Positions 43,286 through 51,065 of a DNA stretch of 51,146 nt are shown here, piece by piece. The translations under genes and the position numbers were made by a program. How positions within the stretch are numbered: the first letter of the stretch is position 1; each line of letters begins with the position of its first letter. A model generated the notes under the pieces. It was not told the DNA's origin and did not search any database. It worked only from the letters and a program-made list of their open reading frames with translations. The stretch covers positions 1-51,146 of the forward strand of contig NZ_AXAZ01000061.1 of assembly GCF_000473065.1 (NCBI RefSeq). Direction: 5' to 3'. The stretch is from Bradyrhizobium sp. WSM1743 (lineage in GTDB: Bacteria > Pseudomonadota > Alphaproteobacteria > Rhizobiales > Xanthobacteraceae).

Positions 43286-43897
43286 TTAATAGCCGACCGT
43301 GAAGCGCTGCTTCAGATGGGCTGGCCGTTCGATCTCGTCGGCGAGCGCGATGGCGTAGTCGGCGAAGGTGATCCAGCTCTTGCCGTTCGCATCTGCGAGA
43401 AGCTGGTCGGTCCCAAGCCGGAACTTGCCTGTGCGTTCCCCCTCGACGAACAGCGCCGACGGCGAGATGAAGGTCCAATTCAGGTCCTTTTCCTGCCGCA
43501 GCAGGTCCAGGAAGGCCGAGCCTGCCTCCGCCTCAGCCTTGTATTGGGCGGGAAAATTGGGAGTCGTGACCAGCTTCACGCCCGGGGCAACCTCAAGGCT
43601 GCCGGCGCCGCCCACCACAAGGTAACGACCGACCTTGGACTCCTTTGCCGCACCGATCAGCTTGAGCGGGTCGCTGGCCAGGAAGTGCACGGAACTCACG
43701 GCGACGTCGTGCCCGGCCCACAGCTTGGCGAGGCCGGCCTGGTCGAGCACATCCCCCTTGGTCGGCGTGACGTTGGGCAGGGCTGCGATCTTCTCGGGGT
43801 TCCGGGCGATGGCTGTGACCGCGCGGCCGCGGCGGGACAGTTCCTTGGTGATCTCCGACCCGGCCCGGCCCGAGGCGCCGGCGACTGCGATTTTCAT
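43286..43897 (-). CDS. NAD(P)-binding NmrA-like reductase
   Basis: 203 residues of a Rossmann fold opening MKIAVAGASGRAGSEITKEL (nucleotide-binding GxxGxxG), then RGRAVTAIARNPEKIAALPN, the GDVLD turn, and VGRYLVVGGAGSLEV and LNWTFISPSALF. This is the NAD(P)H-binding/NmrA-like group of short-chain reductases. The substrate is unknown. It is divergent from an HxlR regulator 176 bases away. In this arrangement the HxlR protein often controls the reductase in response to electrophiles or quinones. Confidence 0.85.
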   Translation of the reverse strand: MKIAVAGASGRAGSEITKELSRRGRAVTAIARNPEKIAALPNVTPTKGDVLDQAGLAKLWAGHDVAVSSVHFLASDPLKLIGAAKESKVGRYLVVGGAGSLEVAPGVKLVTTPNFPAQYKAEAEAGSAFLDLLRQEKDLNWTFISPSALFVEGERTGKFRLGTDQLLADANGKSWITFADYAIALADEIERPAHLKQRFTVGY

Positions 43898-44073
43898 GGA
43901 AGGCTTCCTTTGCTTCTATAGTAACTAATGGAGACTAGATATCGCAAAGAATGCTGGTGTTAAGAGAGCACTTTGTGCTTACCTGATTACGCAAAGGTAA
44001 CCTGGACGCGTAACCGATCACGTACAGCCGTCACGCGTACCGCCCCCGACGAGATGGATTCCAAGGCCCGACG

Positions 44074-44445
44074 ATGAAACCCGACGTCTACGCAGCGAAC
44101 TGCCCCACCCGCCAAATCCTCGATCGCGTCGGCGACAAATGGGCGGTGCTGATCCTCTTGCTCCTGCGCGAGCAGCCAATGCGTTTCAATCAGTTGCGCC
44201 GCACGATTGAAGGCATCTCGCAGAAGATGCTGAGCCAGGTTCTCAAGTCGCTCGAACGCGACGGCCTGATCAAGCGCCATGCCATCCCGACCGTGCCTGT
44301 GACGGTGGAGTATTCGATCACGCAGCTCGGACTGACGCTGGCGGCGGCGGTCGATCCCCTACGCGATTGGGCCGAGCAAAATTTGAAAGACGTGCTCGCC
44401 GCCCAACGTCGCTACGACGCGCAGCAGAAGGAGGAAGCGGCGTAG
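44074..44445 (+). CDS. HxlR-family winged-helix regulator
   Basis: 123 residues. The HxlR signature is clear: CPTRQILDRVGDKWAVLILL near the N-terminus (with a conserved Cys at position 9), LRRTIEGISQKMLSQVLKSL in the recognition-helix region, and LERDGLIKRHAIPTVPVTVE in the wing. Homologues with this Cys sense electrophiles or oxidants and repress a neighbouring reductase. It is divergent from the NmrA-like gene; the 176-base gap has GTAACC repeats at about 43995 and 44010 that could be operators, but this is not firm. Confidence 0.86.
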   Translation: MKPDVYAANCPTRQILDRVGDKWAVLILLLLREQPMRFNQLRRTIEGISQKMLSQVLKSLERDGLIKRHAIPTVPVTVEYSITQLGLTLAAAVDPLRDWAEQNLKDVLAAQRRYDAQQKEEAA

Positions 44446-44471
44446 GGGCGCAAAGGACGTTATGGCAGTCC

Positions 44472-44610
44472 CGTCATCCTGAGGTGCGAGGCATGGGACG
44501 CAAGAAGGATGTACGGCCGAGGTGTCGCGCCGAACACTGACGTCGTCGCGGAAGCAGCGGGGCCGTCGCCCTTCGAGGCCTCCGCTACGCTCCGGCGCCT
44601 CAGGGTGACG
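44472..44610. repeat. Palindromic intergenic element, GTCATCCTGAGG type
   Basis: CGTCATCCTGAGG at the left end and CCTCAGGGTGACG at the right end are inverse with one mismatch, and inner segments (GAGGC / GCCTC) also pair. It lies between the convergent HxlR and fliX genes. Confidence 0.6.
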
Positions 44611-44616
44611 GATCAC

Positions 44617-45030
44617 TTACGCCCGCCCGGCCTTTGCCAGCTCGACCTCCACCCGCAGCTCGATCTCGGACAACACCGCATCGAGTCCGGCATCACCCGA
44701 GGATGATTTCAAATTCGCCGCAGCATCGCGCAGGCGCATCACGGTCGAGGCGTCGAGATTGCCGGACAACAGCCCCATCTTGAGATCGTCGAGCACGTCG
44801 AGCGCAGTCCTGCCGCGGGCGACCGAGCGCTTGCGGCGCTCGACCGGATCCTCCTCGACGCCCTGCAATGCCAGCAGCGCATCGATGTTGGCGGTGGCCT
44901 TTGGTGCCGCAGCGCTCCGCGTCTCCTGCGCCGATGAGGTGTCGGGCAGCACGAAGGTGCCGGAGCCCGTCCGCCTGGCCTGGCTGGCTGGCGTTCCAAG
45001 CGTGGTGCCGTTCGGTCCGTAGATGCGCAT
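44617..45030 (-). CDS. fliX: Flagellar assembly regulator FliX
   Basis: 137 residues from ATG 45030. The protein begins MRIYGPNGTT and has an Ala/Ser/Thr-rich N-terminal half. It continues IDALLALQGVEEDPVERRKR, ALDVLDDLKMGLLSGNLDAS and AVLSEIELRVEVELAKAG, all typical of FliX. In Caulobacter FliX is a cytoplasmic trans-acting factor that controls FlbD, the activator of sigma-54 flagellar promoters. It is divergent from flgI, an arrangement known from Caulobacter. A near-consensus CtrA box lies 47 bases upstream. Confidence 0.9.
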   Translation of the reverse strand: MRIYGPNGTTLGTPASQARRTGSGTFVLPDTSSAQETRSAAAPKATANIDALLALQGVEEDPVERRKRSVARGRTALDVLDDLKMGLLSGNLDASTVMRLRDAAANLKSSSGDAGLDAVLSEIELRVEVELAKAGRA

Positions 45031-45076
45031 CGGAAGGAATCCGGGTGATCGATGCCTCACCTTCGCGGTTTCATGG

Positions 45077-45091
45077 TTAACGGTGCGTAAA
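45077..45091. promoter_or_regulatory. Near-consensus CtrA box upstream of fliX
   Basis: TTAA-CGGTGCG-TAAA matches TTAA-N7-TTAA at all but one base. It lies 47 bases upstream of fliX and 238 bases upstream of flgI. Confidence 0.5.
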
Positions 45092-45206
45092 CGGCCCGGC
45101 AAAATCTGCCGAGAGGCGGCAGTTTCGCTCCTCAGGGCGAACGACCGCTGACACCGGTCGAAACAGATTTATTCAACCTATTCAGCCACCTACCCCGCTG
45201 CCCCGG

Positions 45207-45224
45207 GTTGGCACAGCGTTCGCA
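45207..45224 (+). promoter_or_regulatory. Putative sigma-54 promoter of flgI
   Basis: GTTGGCACAGCGTTCGCA fits the sigma-54 consensus TGGCAC-N5-TTGCA with one change at -12 and the correct ten bases between GG and GC. It lies 105 bases before flgI and is nearly the same 18-mer as at 37539-37556 before flgF. Confidence 0.7.
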
Positions 45225-45328
45225 AGGAAAGCGCCGGACCAGCTCGTCATGGGAGTGTCGTGCAGGTCTTGTCGATTTGAGGAGCCGTTTTGAGGAGCCT
45301 TGGTTTGAGGGGTCTTGGGGAGCAGAGG

Positions 45329-46453
45329 ATGCCAGGCGTTCGTTGGGTGAGGATTGTGGGGCTGGCCTGCGCCGCGCTGTCAGCGCTGACGCTCTCTGTC
45401 GCGTCAGCGGCTGCAACCTCGCGCATCAAGGACCTCGCCAACATCGAGGGCGTGCGGCAGAACCAGCTCATCGGCTACGGCCTCGTTGTCGGCCTCAACG
45501 GCACCGGCGACACGCTGAACAACATCCCCTTCACCAAGCAGTCGCTGCAAGCGATGCTCGAGCGTATGGGCGTCAACATCCGCGGCGCCACCATCCGCAC
45601 CGGCAACGTCGCCGCCGTGATGGTCACAGGCAACCTGCCGGCCTTCGCCACCCAGGGCACGCGCATGGACGTCACCGTCTCCGCGCTCGGCGATGCCAAG
45701 AATCTGCAGGGCGGCACCCTGCTCGTCACTCCCCTGCTCGGCGCCGACGGCAACGTCTACGCGGTGGCGCAGGGCTCGCTCGCGATCTCCGGCTTCCAGG
45801 CCGAGGGCGAGGCGGCCAAGATCGTGCGCGGCGTGCCGACCGTCGGACGCATCGCCAACGGCGCCATCATCGAGCGCGAGATCGAGTTCGCGCTCAATCG
45901 GCTGCCGAACGTGCGCCTGGCGCTGCGCAACGCCGACTTCACCACCGCCAAGCGCATTGCAGCGGCGGTCAACGACTATCTCGGCATCAAGACCGCCGAG
46001 CCGATCGATCCCTCGACGGTGCAGCTGTCGATCCCGCCGGAGTTCAAGGGCAACGTCGTTGCCTTCCTCACCGAGATCGAGCAGCTCCAGGTCGATCCCG
46101 ATCTCGCCGCCAAGATCGTCATCGACGAACGGAGCGGCATCATCGTGATGGGCCGCGACGTCCGCGTCGCCACCGTCGCTGTGGCGCAGGGCAACCTCAC
46201 CGTCACGATCTCCGAGAGCCCGCAGGTCAGCCAGCCCAACCCGCTGTCGCGCGGCCGCACCGTGGTCGCGCCGCGCAGCAGTGTCACGGTCAGCGAAGAC
46301 GGCAAGAAGTTGGCGCTGGTCAAGGACGGCGTATCGCTCCAGCAGCTCGTCGACGGTCTCAACGGCCTCGGCATCGGCCCGCGTGACATGATCAGCATCC
46401 TCCAGGCGATCAAGGCCGCCGGCGCCATCGAAGCCGACATCGAGGTGATGTGA
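45329..46453 (+). CDS. flgI: Flagellar P-ring protein FlgI
   Basis: 374 residues from ATG 45329, with GGGGAGCAGAGG upstream. A signal peptide (about 1-32, ending ASAAAT) precedes the FlgI core SRIKDLANIEGVRQNQLIGY, GYGLVVGLNGTGDTLNNIPF, FTKQSLQAMLERMGVNIRG and MRVDVTVSALGDAKNL-like segment, ending LQAIKAAGAIEADIEVM. It forms the periplasmic P ring. The next gene's ATG overlaps its stop by one base (TGATG). Confidence 0.97.
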   Translation: MPGVRWVRIVGLACAALSALTLSVASAAATSRIKDLANIEGVRQNQLIGYGLVVGLNGTGDTLNNIPFTKQSLQAMLERMGVNIRGATIRTGNVAAVMVTGNLPAFATQGTRMDVTVSALGDAKNLQGGTLLVTPLLGADGNVYAVAQGSLAISGFQAEGEAAKIVRGVPTVGRIANGAIIEREIEFALNRLPNVRLALRNADFTTAKRIAAAVNDYLGIKTAEPIDPSTVQLSIPPEFKGNVVAFLTEIEQLQVDPDLAAKIVIDERSGIIVMGRDVRVATVAVAQGNLTVTISESPQVSQPNPLSRGRTVVAPRSSVTVSEDGKKLALVKDGVSLQQLVDGLNGLGIGPRDMISILQAIKAAGAIEADIEVM

Positions 46454-46821
46454 TGCAGACCGGCGCGATCAACACCCCGCGCGTCGCCACCTCCTCGGCC
46501 TTTTCGGTGGAGAGCCGCAACGGCCGGCCGGACTTCGAGCTCGCCGCCGCGCTGCAAAAGGTCTCGCCGCAGCAACAGAGCAAGGCGCAGAAGACCGCCA
46601 CCGATTTCGAGGCGATGTTCCTCAACAGCATGTTCTCGCAGATGACCTCGGGCCTGAAGGGCGAAGGCCCGTTCGGCGATACGCCCGGCACCGGCGTGTG
46701 GCGCTCGATGCTGACCGAGCAATATTCCAAGACCTTCGCCAACGCCGGCGGGGTCGGCGTCGCCACCGAAGTCTACCGCACCCTCATCCTGCAGCAGGCG
46801 AAAACGATCCGCACGGCATAA
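46453..46821 (+). CDS. flgJ: FlgJ-like rod-binding protein (no muramidase domain)
   Basis: 122 residues. It carries only the N-terminal rod-binding domain of FlgJ: QKTATDFEAMFLNSMFSQMT, MLTEQYSKTFANAGGVGVAT, VYRTLILQQAKT. The C-terminal peptidoglycan hydrolase domain of enterobacterial FlgJ is absent, as in other alphaproteobacteria, where a separate enzyme opens the wall. Start ATG 46453 overlaps the flgI stop. It probably caps the growing rod. Confidence 0.85.
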   Translation: MQTGAINTPRVATSSAFSVESRNGRPDFELAAALQKVSPQQQSKAQKTATDFEAMFLNSMFSQMTSGLKGEGPFGDTPGTGVWRSMLTEQYSKTFANAGGVGVATEVYRTLILQQAKTIRTA

Positions 46822-46832
46822 GGTCAAACGAG

Positions 46833-47330
46833 ATGAACCATTTCAACGCCTCACGTCAGCCGATGCAAGCCCAGCGTCCGAACACCGCGCCCGGCGGCAC
46901 CGAGGCGCGCAAGCTCGCCGAAGACCTGATGGATGCGATGAGCGCCCTGCTCGGACTGATCGAGCGCGAGACCGAGCTCGTTCGCGCCGGCAAGGTCCGC
47001 GAGGCCATGACGCTCGAGAGCAGGAAGCAGGAGCTGTCGCGCAATTACGTCGGCGCCGTCAGCCAGTTGAAGGCGAACCAGGCCCAGCTCGCGAAATCCG
47101 CGCCGGAGCTGCTTTCGACGCTGCATCGCCACCACGATGCGTTTCGCGCGATGCTCCAGGTCAACCTCACCGTGCTCGCGACCGCGCATGCGGTCTCCGA
47201 GAGCGTCGTGCGCGGCGTCAACGCCGAGATCCAGAAGCGCAACGTGCCGAATACCTATACCGCCGCGGGACGTCGCGCTGCTCCCGGTCCGCGCCACATC
47301 ACCCCGCTCGCGGTCAGTCGCTCGCTCTGA
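46833..47330 (+). CDS. FlgN-like flagellar chaperone
   Basis: 165 residues from ATG 46833, 11 bases after the rod-binding gene. The core is helical: ARKLAEDLMDAMSALLGLIE, RETELVRAGKVREAMTLESR, KQELSRNYVGAVSQLKANQA, then a helix with VLATAHAVSESVVRGVNAEI and a basic tail. This matches FlgN-type export chaperones, which hold the hook-filament junction proteins FlgK and FlgL in the cytoplasm. Assignment is by helical pattern and operon position (flgI-flgJ-flgN). Confidence 0.75.
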   Translation: MNHFNASRQPMQAQRPNTAPGGTEARKLAEDLMDAMSALLGLIERETELVRAGKVREAMTLESRKQELSRNYVGAVSQLKANQAQLAKSAPELLSTLHRHHDAFRAMLQVNLTVLATAHAVSESVVRGVNAEIQKRNVPNTYTAAGRRAAPGPRHITPLAVSRSL

Positions 47331-47361
47331 GCGCGCGAAAACCAGCTACAATTTTAGGAAA

Positions 47362-47389
47362 AACCGCGCGGCGATGTCGTCGCGCGGTT
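47362..47389 (+). terminator. Hairpin after the flgI operon
   Basis: AACCGCGCG and CGCGCGGTT pair perfectly around ten bases, 31 bases after the flgN-like stop. There is no T-run on the plus strand, so termination there may be Rho-assisted. Confidence 0.45.
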
Positions 47390-47487
47390 AGGCACGTTTG
47401 CTTACCCGGTCTTCAATCCTGGTGGTCCATGCTTGCGCGATTAGAGGGGTTGGGATTTGACTCACGTTAGGCAACCAGGAGGCTGCC

Positions 47488-47847
47488 ATGAGTACAGATT
47501 TCAGCATCAGGCCGGTGGGGATCCCGGCCCCCATTCAGATCGTGACGACGTCCAATGCGGCGGCGAACGAGGCTGTGCAAACCGATCTTCCGGTGAGCCA
47601 GACGGTCGCCGCGGCCGATACGAGCGTGCCGGTACGCAATGATTTGCCGAACCACGAGAACATCTCGCGCCAGGTCGTGTTCGATCAGGCGGCCGCGTCC
47701 TTCGTCTTCCAGGTCGTCAACGACAAGACCGACACGGTGGTGAACCAGTTCCCGGACGAGGCGATGCTGCGCCGGCGCGCCTATTTCCATGCCCTGGACA
47801 TGAAGTCCGAGCCGTCGCGTCCAATCAGCACGGACGTCAGCGCCTGA
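47488..47847 (+). CDS. FlaG-like protein
   Basis: 119 residues. The first half is variable and Ala/Thr/Val-rich; the second half (VVFDQAAASFVFQVVNDKTD, VVNQFPDEAMLRRRAYFHAL) resembles FlaG, whose F-x-V-x-D-x-x-T-x-x-V-x-Q-x-P-x-E pattern is visible. FlaG-like proteins influence filament length in other bacteria. It has a strong AGGAGG ribosome site and converges with flaF. The family call is by motif only. Confidence 0.65.
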   Translation: MSTDFSIRPVGIPAPIQIVTTSNAAANEAVQTDLPVSQTVAAADTSVPVRNDLPNHENISRQVVFDQAAASFVFQVVNDKTDTVVNQFPDEAMLRRRAYFHALDMKSEPSRPISTDVSA

Positions 47848-47893
47848 CGGCTGGGGCCGCGGTCGACAAATGCTCGACCACGACAATGCTCCG

Positions 47894-48262
47894 TCACGGC
47901 CGTCCGGACAGGCCTGCGGCGATATTGCGGTTGATCTCGATCAGCGGGCGGAAGTGATCGAACTGCGGGCTCATCTGCAGCGCGGCGGTCTGGCTCAGCA
48001 CGAACACGCTGATGTTGGCGATCTTCTGCCGGACATCGATCGGCTGCGGATTGCTGTCGCGCATCGCTTCGCTCAGGAAGATGGTCCAGAGCTTGCGGTT
48101 GAACATCAAGGCCTGCATGGTCTGCTCGCTGAGCGGATCGGCATTGTTCACCGCATCCTGGAGCTTGTTCGCGGCCTTGAGCAGGGTCTGCGCCTCGATG
48201 TCGCGGGGAGATGCGGTGGTCGTTGCAACACGCGCATAAGCCGAGGCAGCGGAATTCGACAT
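47894..48262 (-). CDS. flaF: Flagellar biosynthesis regulator FlaF
   Basis: 122 residues from ATG 48262. Typical FlaF pattern: AASAYARVATTTASPRDIEA, LLKAANKLQDAVN, FNRKLWTIFLSEAMRDSNPQ, VRQKIANISVFVLSQTAALQ, and the end PLIEINRNIAAGL. FlaF is the alphaproteobacterial chaperone or regulator needed for flagellin secretion, acting with FlbT. It is downstream of the flagellins on the same strand, but a terminator at 48490-48523 separates them. The 295-base gap 48263-48557 shows no further gene. Confidence 0.92.
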   Translation of the reverse strand: MSNSAASAYARVATTTASPRDIEAQTLLKAANKLQDAVNNADPLSEQTMQALMFNRKLWTIFLSEAMRDSNPQPIDVRQKIANISVFVLSQTAALQMSPQFDHFRPLIEINRNIAAGLSGRP

Positions 48263-48489
48263 CAATCACATCCTGGACGTTTACCTAGCGCGTTGGAGCG
48301 CTTAAGGATTTCTTTCCCAACCCTAGGCAGCACCGCTTAAGATTTGCTTACGTGTGTGCTTTGGAAGTACTCCGGACAATTACGGGGCGCGGAGCTCTTC
48401 GTCGGCGCAACGCTAGATGCACGCACGCACGATGTAAACGCGCTTGGCTTGATGCGTGTCGATCTCAGCTAATCCTGTCTTAGCGATCT

Positions 48490-48523
48490 CCCTCAAAAGA
48501 ACGGCGGAGCGTTAGCCCCGCCG
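48490..48523 (-). terminator. Intrinsic terminator of flagellin 1
   Basis: On the minus strand CGGCGGGG-CTAA-CGCTCCGCCG folds with a short loop and one wobble, then runs into TTCTTTTG. It starts 35 bases after the flagellin stop. Confidence 0.7.
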
Positions 48524-48557
48524 CGAAATCTCGAGTAGCGAACTCGCGCTATCGAAA

Positions 48558-50846
48558 TTAGCGGAGCAGCTGCAGCACGCTCTGTTGCGACTGGTTGGCC
48601 AGCGACAGCGCGGAGACAGCGATCGACTGGCGAGTCGACAGCGCCTGGCTGTTCGCCGCTTCCTCATTGGTGTCCGCGAGCGTCAGGTTGGACGAGCCGG
48701 TCTGCAGCACGTTGATCAGGTTCTTGGAGAAGTCCTGACGCACCTGCACGATCGACAGATTCGAACCGAGCGTCGAGCCTTCCGAGCGCAATGTGCTCGA
48801 GGCCGCATTCAGGCTGGCCAGCACCTTGTTGGTGGCGCCGTTGTCGATGAAGTCGACGCCGTTGACGAGATTGCTGAGACCGAGGCCGGCCGCATTGAAC
48901 ACCACGCCGTTGATGCTCAGCGTGGAGCTGCCGGTCTCGTTGAAGACGAGCTTCAGCGTGTCGCCGTTGAGCAGGTTGACGCCGTTGAAGGAGGAGTCCT
49001 GCGACGTCGTGTCGATCTGGGCCAGGATGTTGTTGAACTGGTTGACGAGGTTGGAGCGCGCGGTCTGCGCCACGGGATCCTGGACCGGCGGCTGCGCGGT
49101 GGTGAAGGCCAGAACACCGGTGATCGTGCCGCCGACTGCGCCGCCCGCGATCGATGAACCGAGCGTCGAAGAGGCGTATTCGTTGACGGTGGTCACCGTG
49201 AGCACGCCGTTGGCATCGATCGTCGCCGTCAGGTGGTTGGCCTGCAGCTGCGCGTTGAGCTGGTCCAGCGTCTTGACGGTGCCGTTCGTGCCGTCGCCGA
49301 AAGTGACGTTCACCGGGGTGCCACCGTTGAACGAGGTGAAGGTCAGCGTCTTGCCGCTGATGCCGCCGACGCCGGAAGTGCGGGCCGCGGTGAAGGCGGT
49401 CGCCGTCCCGGTGTTGCCGCTGAGGCCGAAGGCGCTGAGCGCATTACCGGTGCCGGTGATCGACAGATCGGCGTTGATGCCGGTGGAGAGCGCAAGCTGG
49501 CCGCTGCTGTTGACCGACGACGGGATCTGGCCCGCAGTGGTCGACAACGTCGCCGCGCCGTTGAAGATGCTGGCTGTCTTGACGCCGGTCGCAAGGTCGA
49601 CCGCGTTGAGCAGGTCGGTCAGCGTCGCGCTCTGGATGTAGACCGTCGAGTTGCCGTTGCCGTCAGTGACGATGTTGCCGCTCACGCCACCCGACGTGAC
49701 GCTGGCCGCCGATTGCGGCGTCTGCGCGTTCTTGAAGGTGATGGTGTGGCCGTCGATGTTCAGCGTCGAGCCGTCCTGGACGAGGGTCCCGAGCGAACCC
49801 GCGGTGGTCGACCGGGCTGCGGTGACGTTGGCATTGCCGGCGCCGGTTGCGGATGTCAGACCGAGCGCCTTGAGGAAGTCGGCCTTACCTGTGACGCTCA
49901 GATCGGCACCGGTCGAGCTCTTCAGCGTGACCTGACCACCCGTGATCGATGATGCCACCTGAAGCGTGCCGACGGGACCGGCCGAACCGCTGACGGCGAT
50001 GGTCGCGGCGCCGGCGCTGATCGTCGCGCTCTTGACGCCGCTCGCCAGATCGATCGCGCCCAACAGATCGTTGACGTTGGCAGTGGGAGCAGCGGCCGTG
50101 CCCATGTAGACGATCGAGTTGCCGTTGCCGTCGGTGGCGATGTGGCCGCTGGCATCCAGGCCCCAGCCGGTCGGCTGCGTCGCGGGCGCCGCGCCGGTCC
50201 GGAATGTAATGGTCTTGCCGTTGACCGTGATCGAATCGCCGTCGGCCGGCGACGAGCCGAGGGTGCTGGCTGCCGTGGTGCCGATCAGCGTCGCGGTGCC
50301 GGTCAGTGCAGTGGTGCCGTCGGCCGCATTGGCGACAGCGCCGGTCAGCGTGCCCGCAGTCGAGCCCAACGATGCACCCAGCGTGGCGGCGGCCGTCACC
50401 GGCGTCACGCCACCGGCCGCACCGGTATAGAGCACGTTGCTCTTGGCGGTCGCGCTCGCATAGGAGGTCGTGCCGCGCAGATCGGCCGGCGTCGCACCGG
50501 GAATCGTGGTCGAGACGTTGGACTTGGTGGAGTAGCCGACGGTGGTCTGCAGCGCCTGGTTGGCGATCGATTTCGCGCTGTCGATCAGCTTCTGCAGCGA
50601 GGTGATGCCGGTGTTGGCGGCCTGGAGCACCTGCACACCGTTGTTGATGCCGTCGAGCAGGTTGCTGATGTCGCTCGCCCGGTTATCCAACCCCTGCGCC
50701 GTGAAGAAGTTGGTGGGATTGTCGAGCGCCGTATTGACCTTCTTGCCGGTCGACAGCCGCTCCTGCGTCGTGGCCAGCAAGTCGGCCGTCGACTGCAGCG
50801 ACAACAGGTTCTGGCGAACGGACGCCGAGAGAACGATGTTGGACAT
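48558..50846 (-). CDS. fliC: Flagellin, large form with duplicated variable domain
   Basis: 762 residues, roughly twice the usual 270-500. Ends are conserved: D0/D1 start (SASVRQNLLSLQSTADLLA; QERLSTGKKVNTALDNPTNF) and C-terminal D0 (LTLADTNEEAANSQALSTRQ, ending SQQSVLQLLR). The middle variable domain holds two related modules (residues 195-350 and 351-497), each with G(K/H)TITF, (I/V)(A/V)TDGNGNS.VY, DLL.A(I/V)DLA(S/T)GVK and GAAT motifs, plus a third partial module to about 560. This size fits the thick subpolar flagellum of Bradyrhizobium. The RBS AGAGGAAG precedes ATG 50846; a CtrA box lies about 95 bases upstream. Confidence 0.93.
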   Translation of the reverse strand: MSNIVLSASVRQNLLSLQSTADLLATTQERLSTGKKVNTALDNPTNFFTAQGLDNRASDISNLLDGINNGVQVLQAANTGITSLQKLIDSAKSIANQALQTTVGYSTKSNVSTTIPGATPADLRGTTSYASATAKSNVLYTGAAGGVTPVTAAATLGASLGSTAGTLTGAVANAADGTTALTGTATLIGTTAASTLGSSPADGDSITVNGKTITFRTGAAPATQPTGWGLDASGHIATDGNGNSIVYMGTAAAPTANVNDLLGAIDLASGVKSATISAGAATIAVSGSAGPVGTLQVASSITGGQVTLKSSTGADLSVTGKADFLKALGLTSATGAGNANVTAARSTTAGSLGTLVQDGSTLNIDGHTITFKNAQTPQSAASVTSGGVSGNIVTDGNGNSTVYIQSATLTDLLNAVDLATGVKTASIFNGAATLSTTAGQIPSSVNSSGQLALSTGINADLSITGTGNALSAFGLSGNTGTATAFTAARTSGVGGISGKTLTFTSFNGGTPVNVTFGDGTNGTVKTLDQLNAQLQANHLTATIDANGVLTVTTVNEYASSTLGSSIAGGAVGGTITGVLAFTTAQPPVQDPVAQTARSNLVNQFNNILAQIDTTSQDSSFNGVNLLNGDTLKLVFNETGSSTLSINGVVFNAAGLGLSNLVNGVDFIDNGATNKVLASLNAASSTLRSEGSTLGSNLSIVQVRQDFSKNLINVLQTGSSNLTLADTNEEAANSQALSTRQSIAVSALSLANQSQQSVLQLLR

Positions 50847-50940
50847 TGGCGAGTCTTCCTCTTGAACCGGATACGAATCGGCCGCGCGGTCTGCAAAGCG
50901 GGCTTTCGTCCAGTTTTAGGAGGTGTCCTTTAAAGTATGG

Positions 50941-50955
50941 TTAACGGCGGTTTAA
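50941..50955. promoter_or_regulatory. CtrA-type box upstream of flagellin 1
   Basis: On the minus strand TTAA-ACCGCCG-TTAA followed by C, the full CtrA consensus. It lies 95-109 bases upstream of the flagellin ATG. Confidence 0.65.
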
Positions 50956-51002
50956 GGGATAGGGTTAATGGCCGATGAACGCGCCCTGCCCGCCTCCAAA
51001 CG

Positions 51003-51045
51003 CAAAAAGAGCGGCGGGGCAAATGGCCCCGCCGCTCGGTTTTTG
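51003..51045 (-). terminator. Strong intrinsic terminator after flagellin 2
   Basis: An 11-bp perfect stem, AGCGGCGGGGC (51010-51020) with GCCCCGCCGCT (51026-51036), five-base loop, and a T-run on the minus strand (CTTTTTGCG). It lies 20-60 bases past the stop of the second flagellin. Confidence 0.9.
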
Positions 51046-51065
51046 TTCGCGATTTCAGTGGCTTA

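Noticed and set aside
47388..47470. A sigma-54-like promoter before the FlaG-like gene (GGCACGTTTGC)
   Set aside because: The distance between the GG and GC elements is wrong in every alignment tried.
48585..50933. Several plus-strand frames across the flagellin gene
   Set aside because: Shadows of a strongly codon-biased gene; flagellin ends are conserved on the minus strand.
50847..50935. A sigma-54 promoter before flagellin 1 (TGGACGAAAGCCCGC on the minus strand)
   Set aside because: GG-N10-GC spacing occurs but the flanking bases (TGGAC, CCGC) do not match TGGCAC/TTGC, unlike the flgF and flgI elements.
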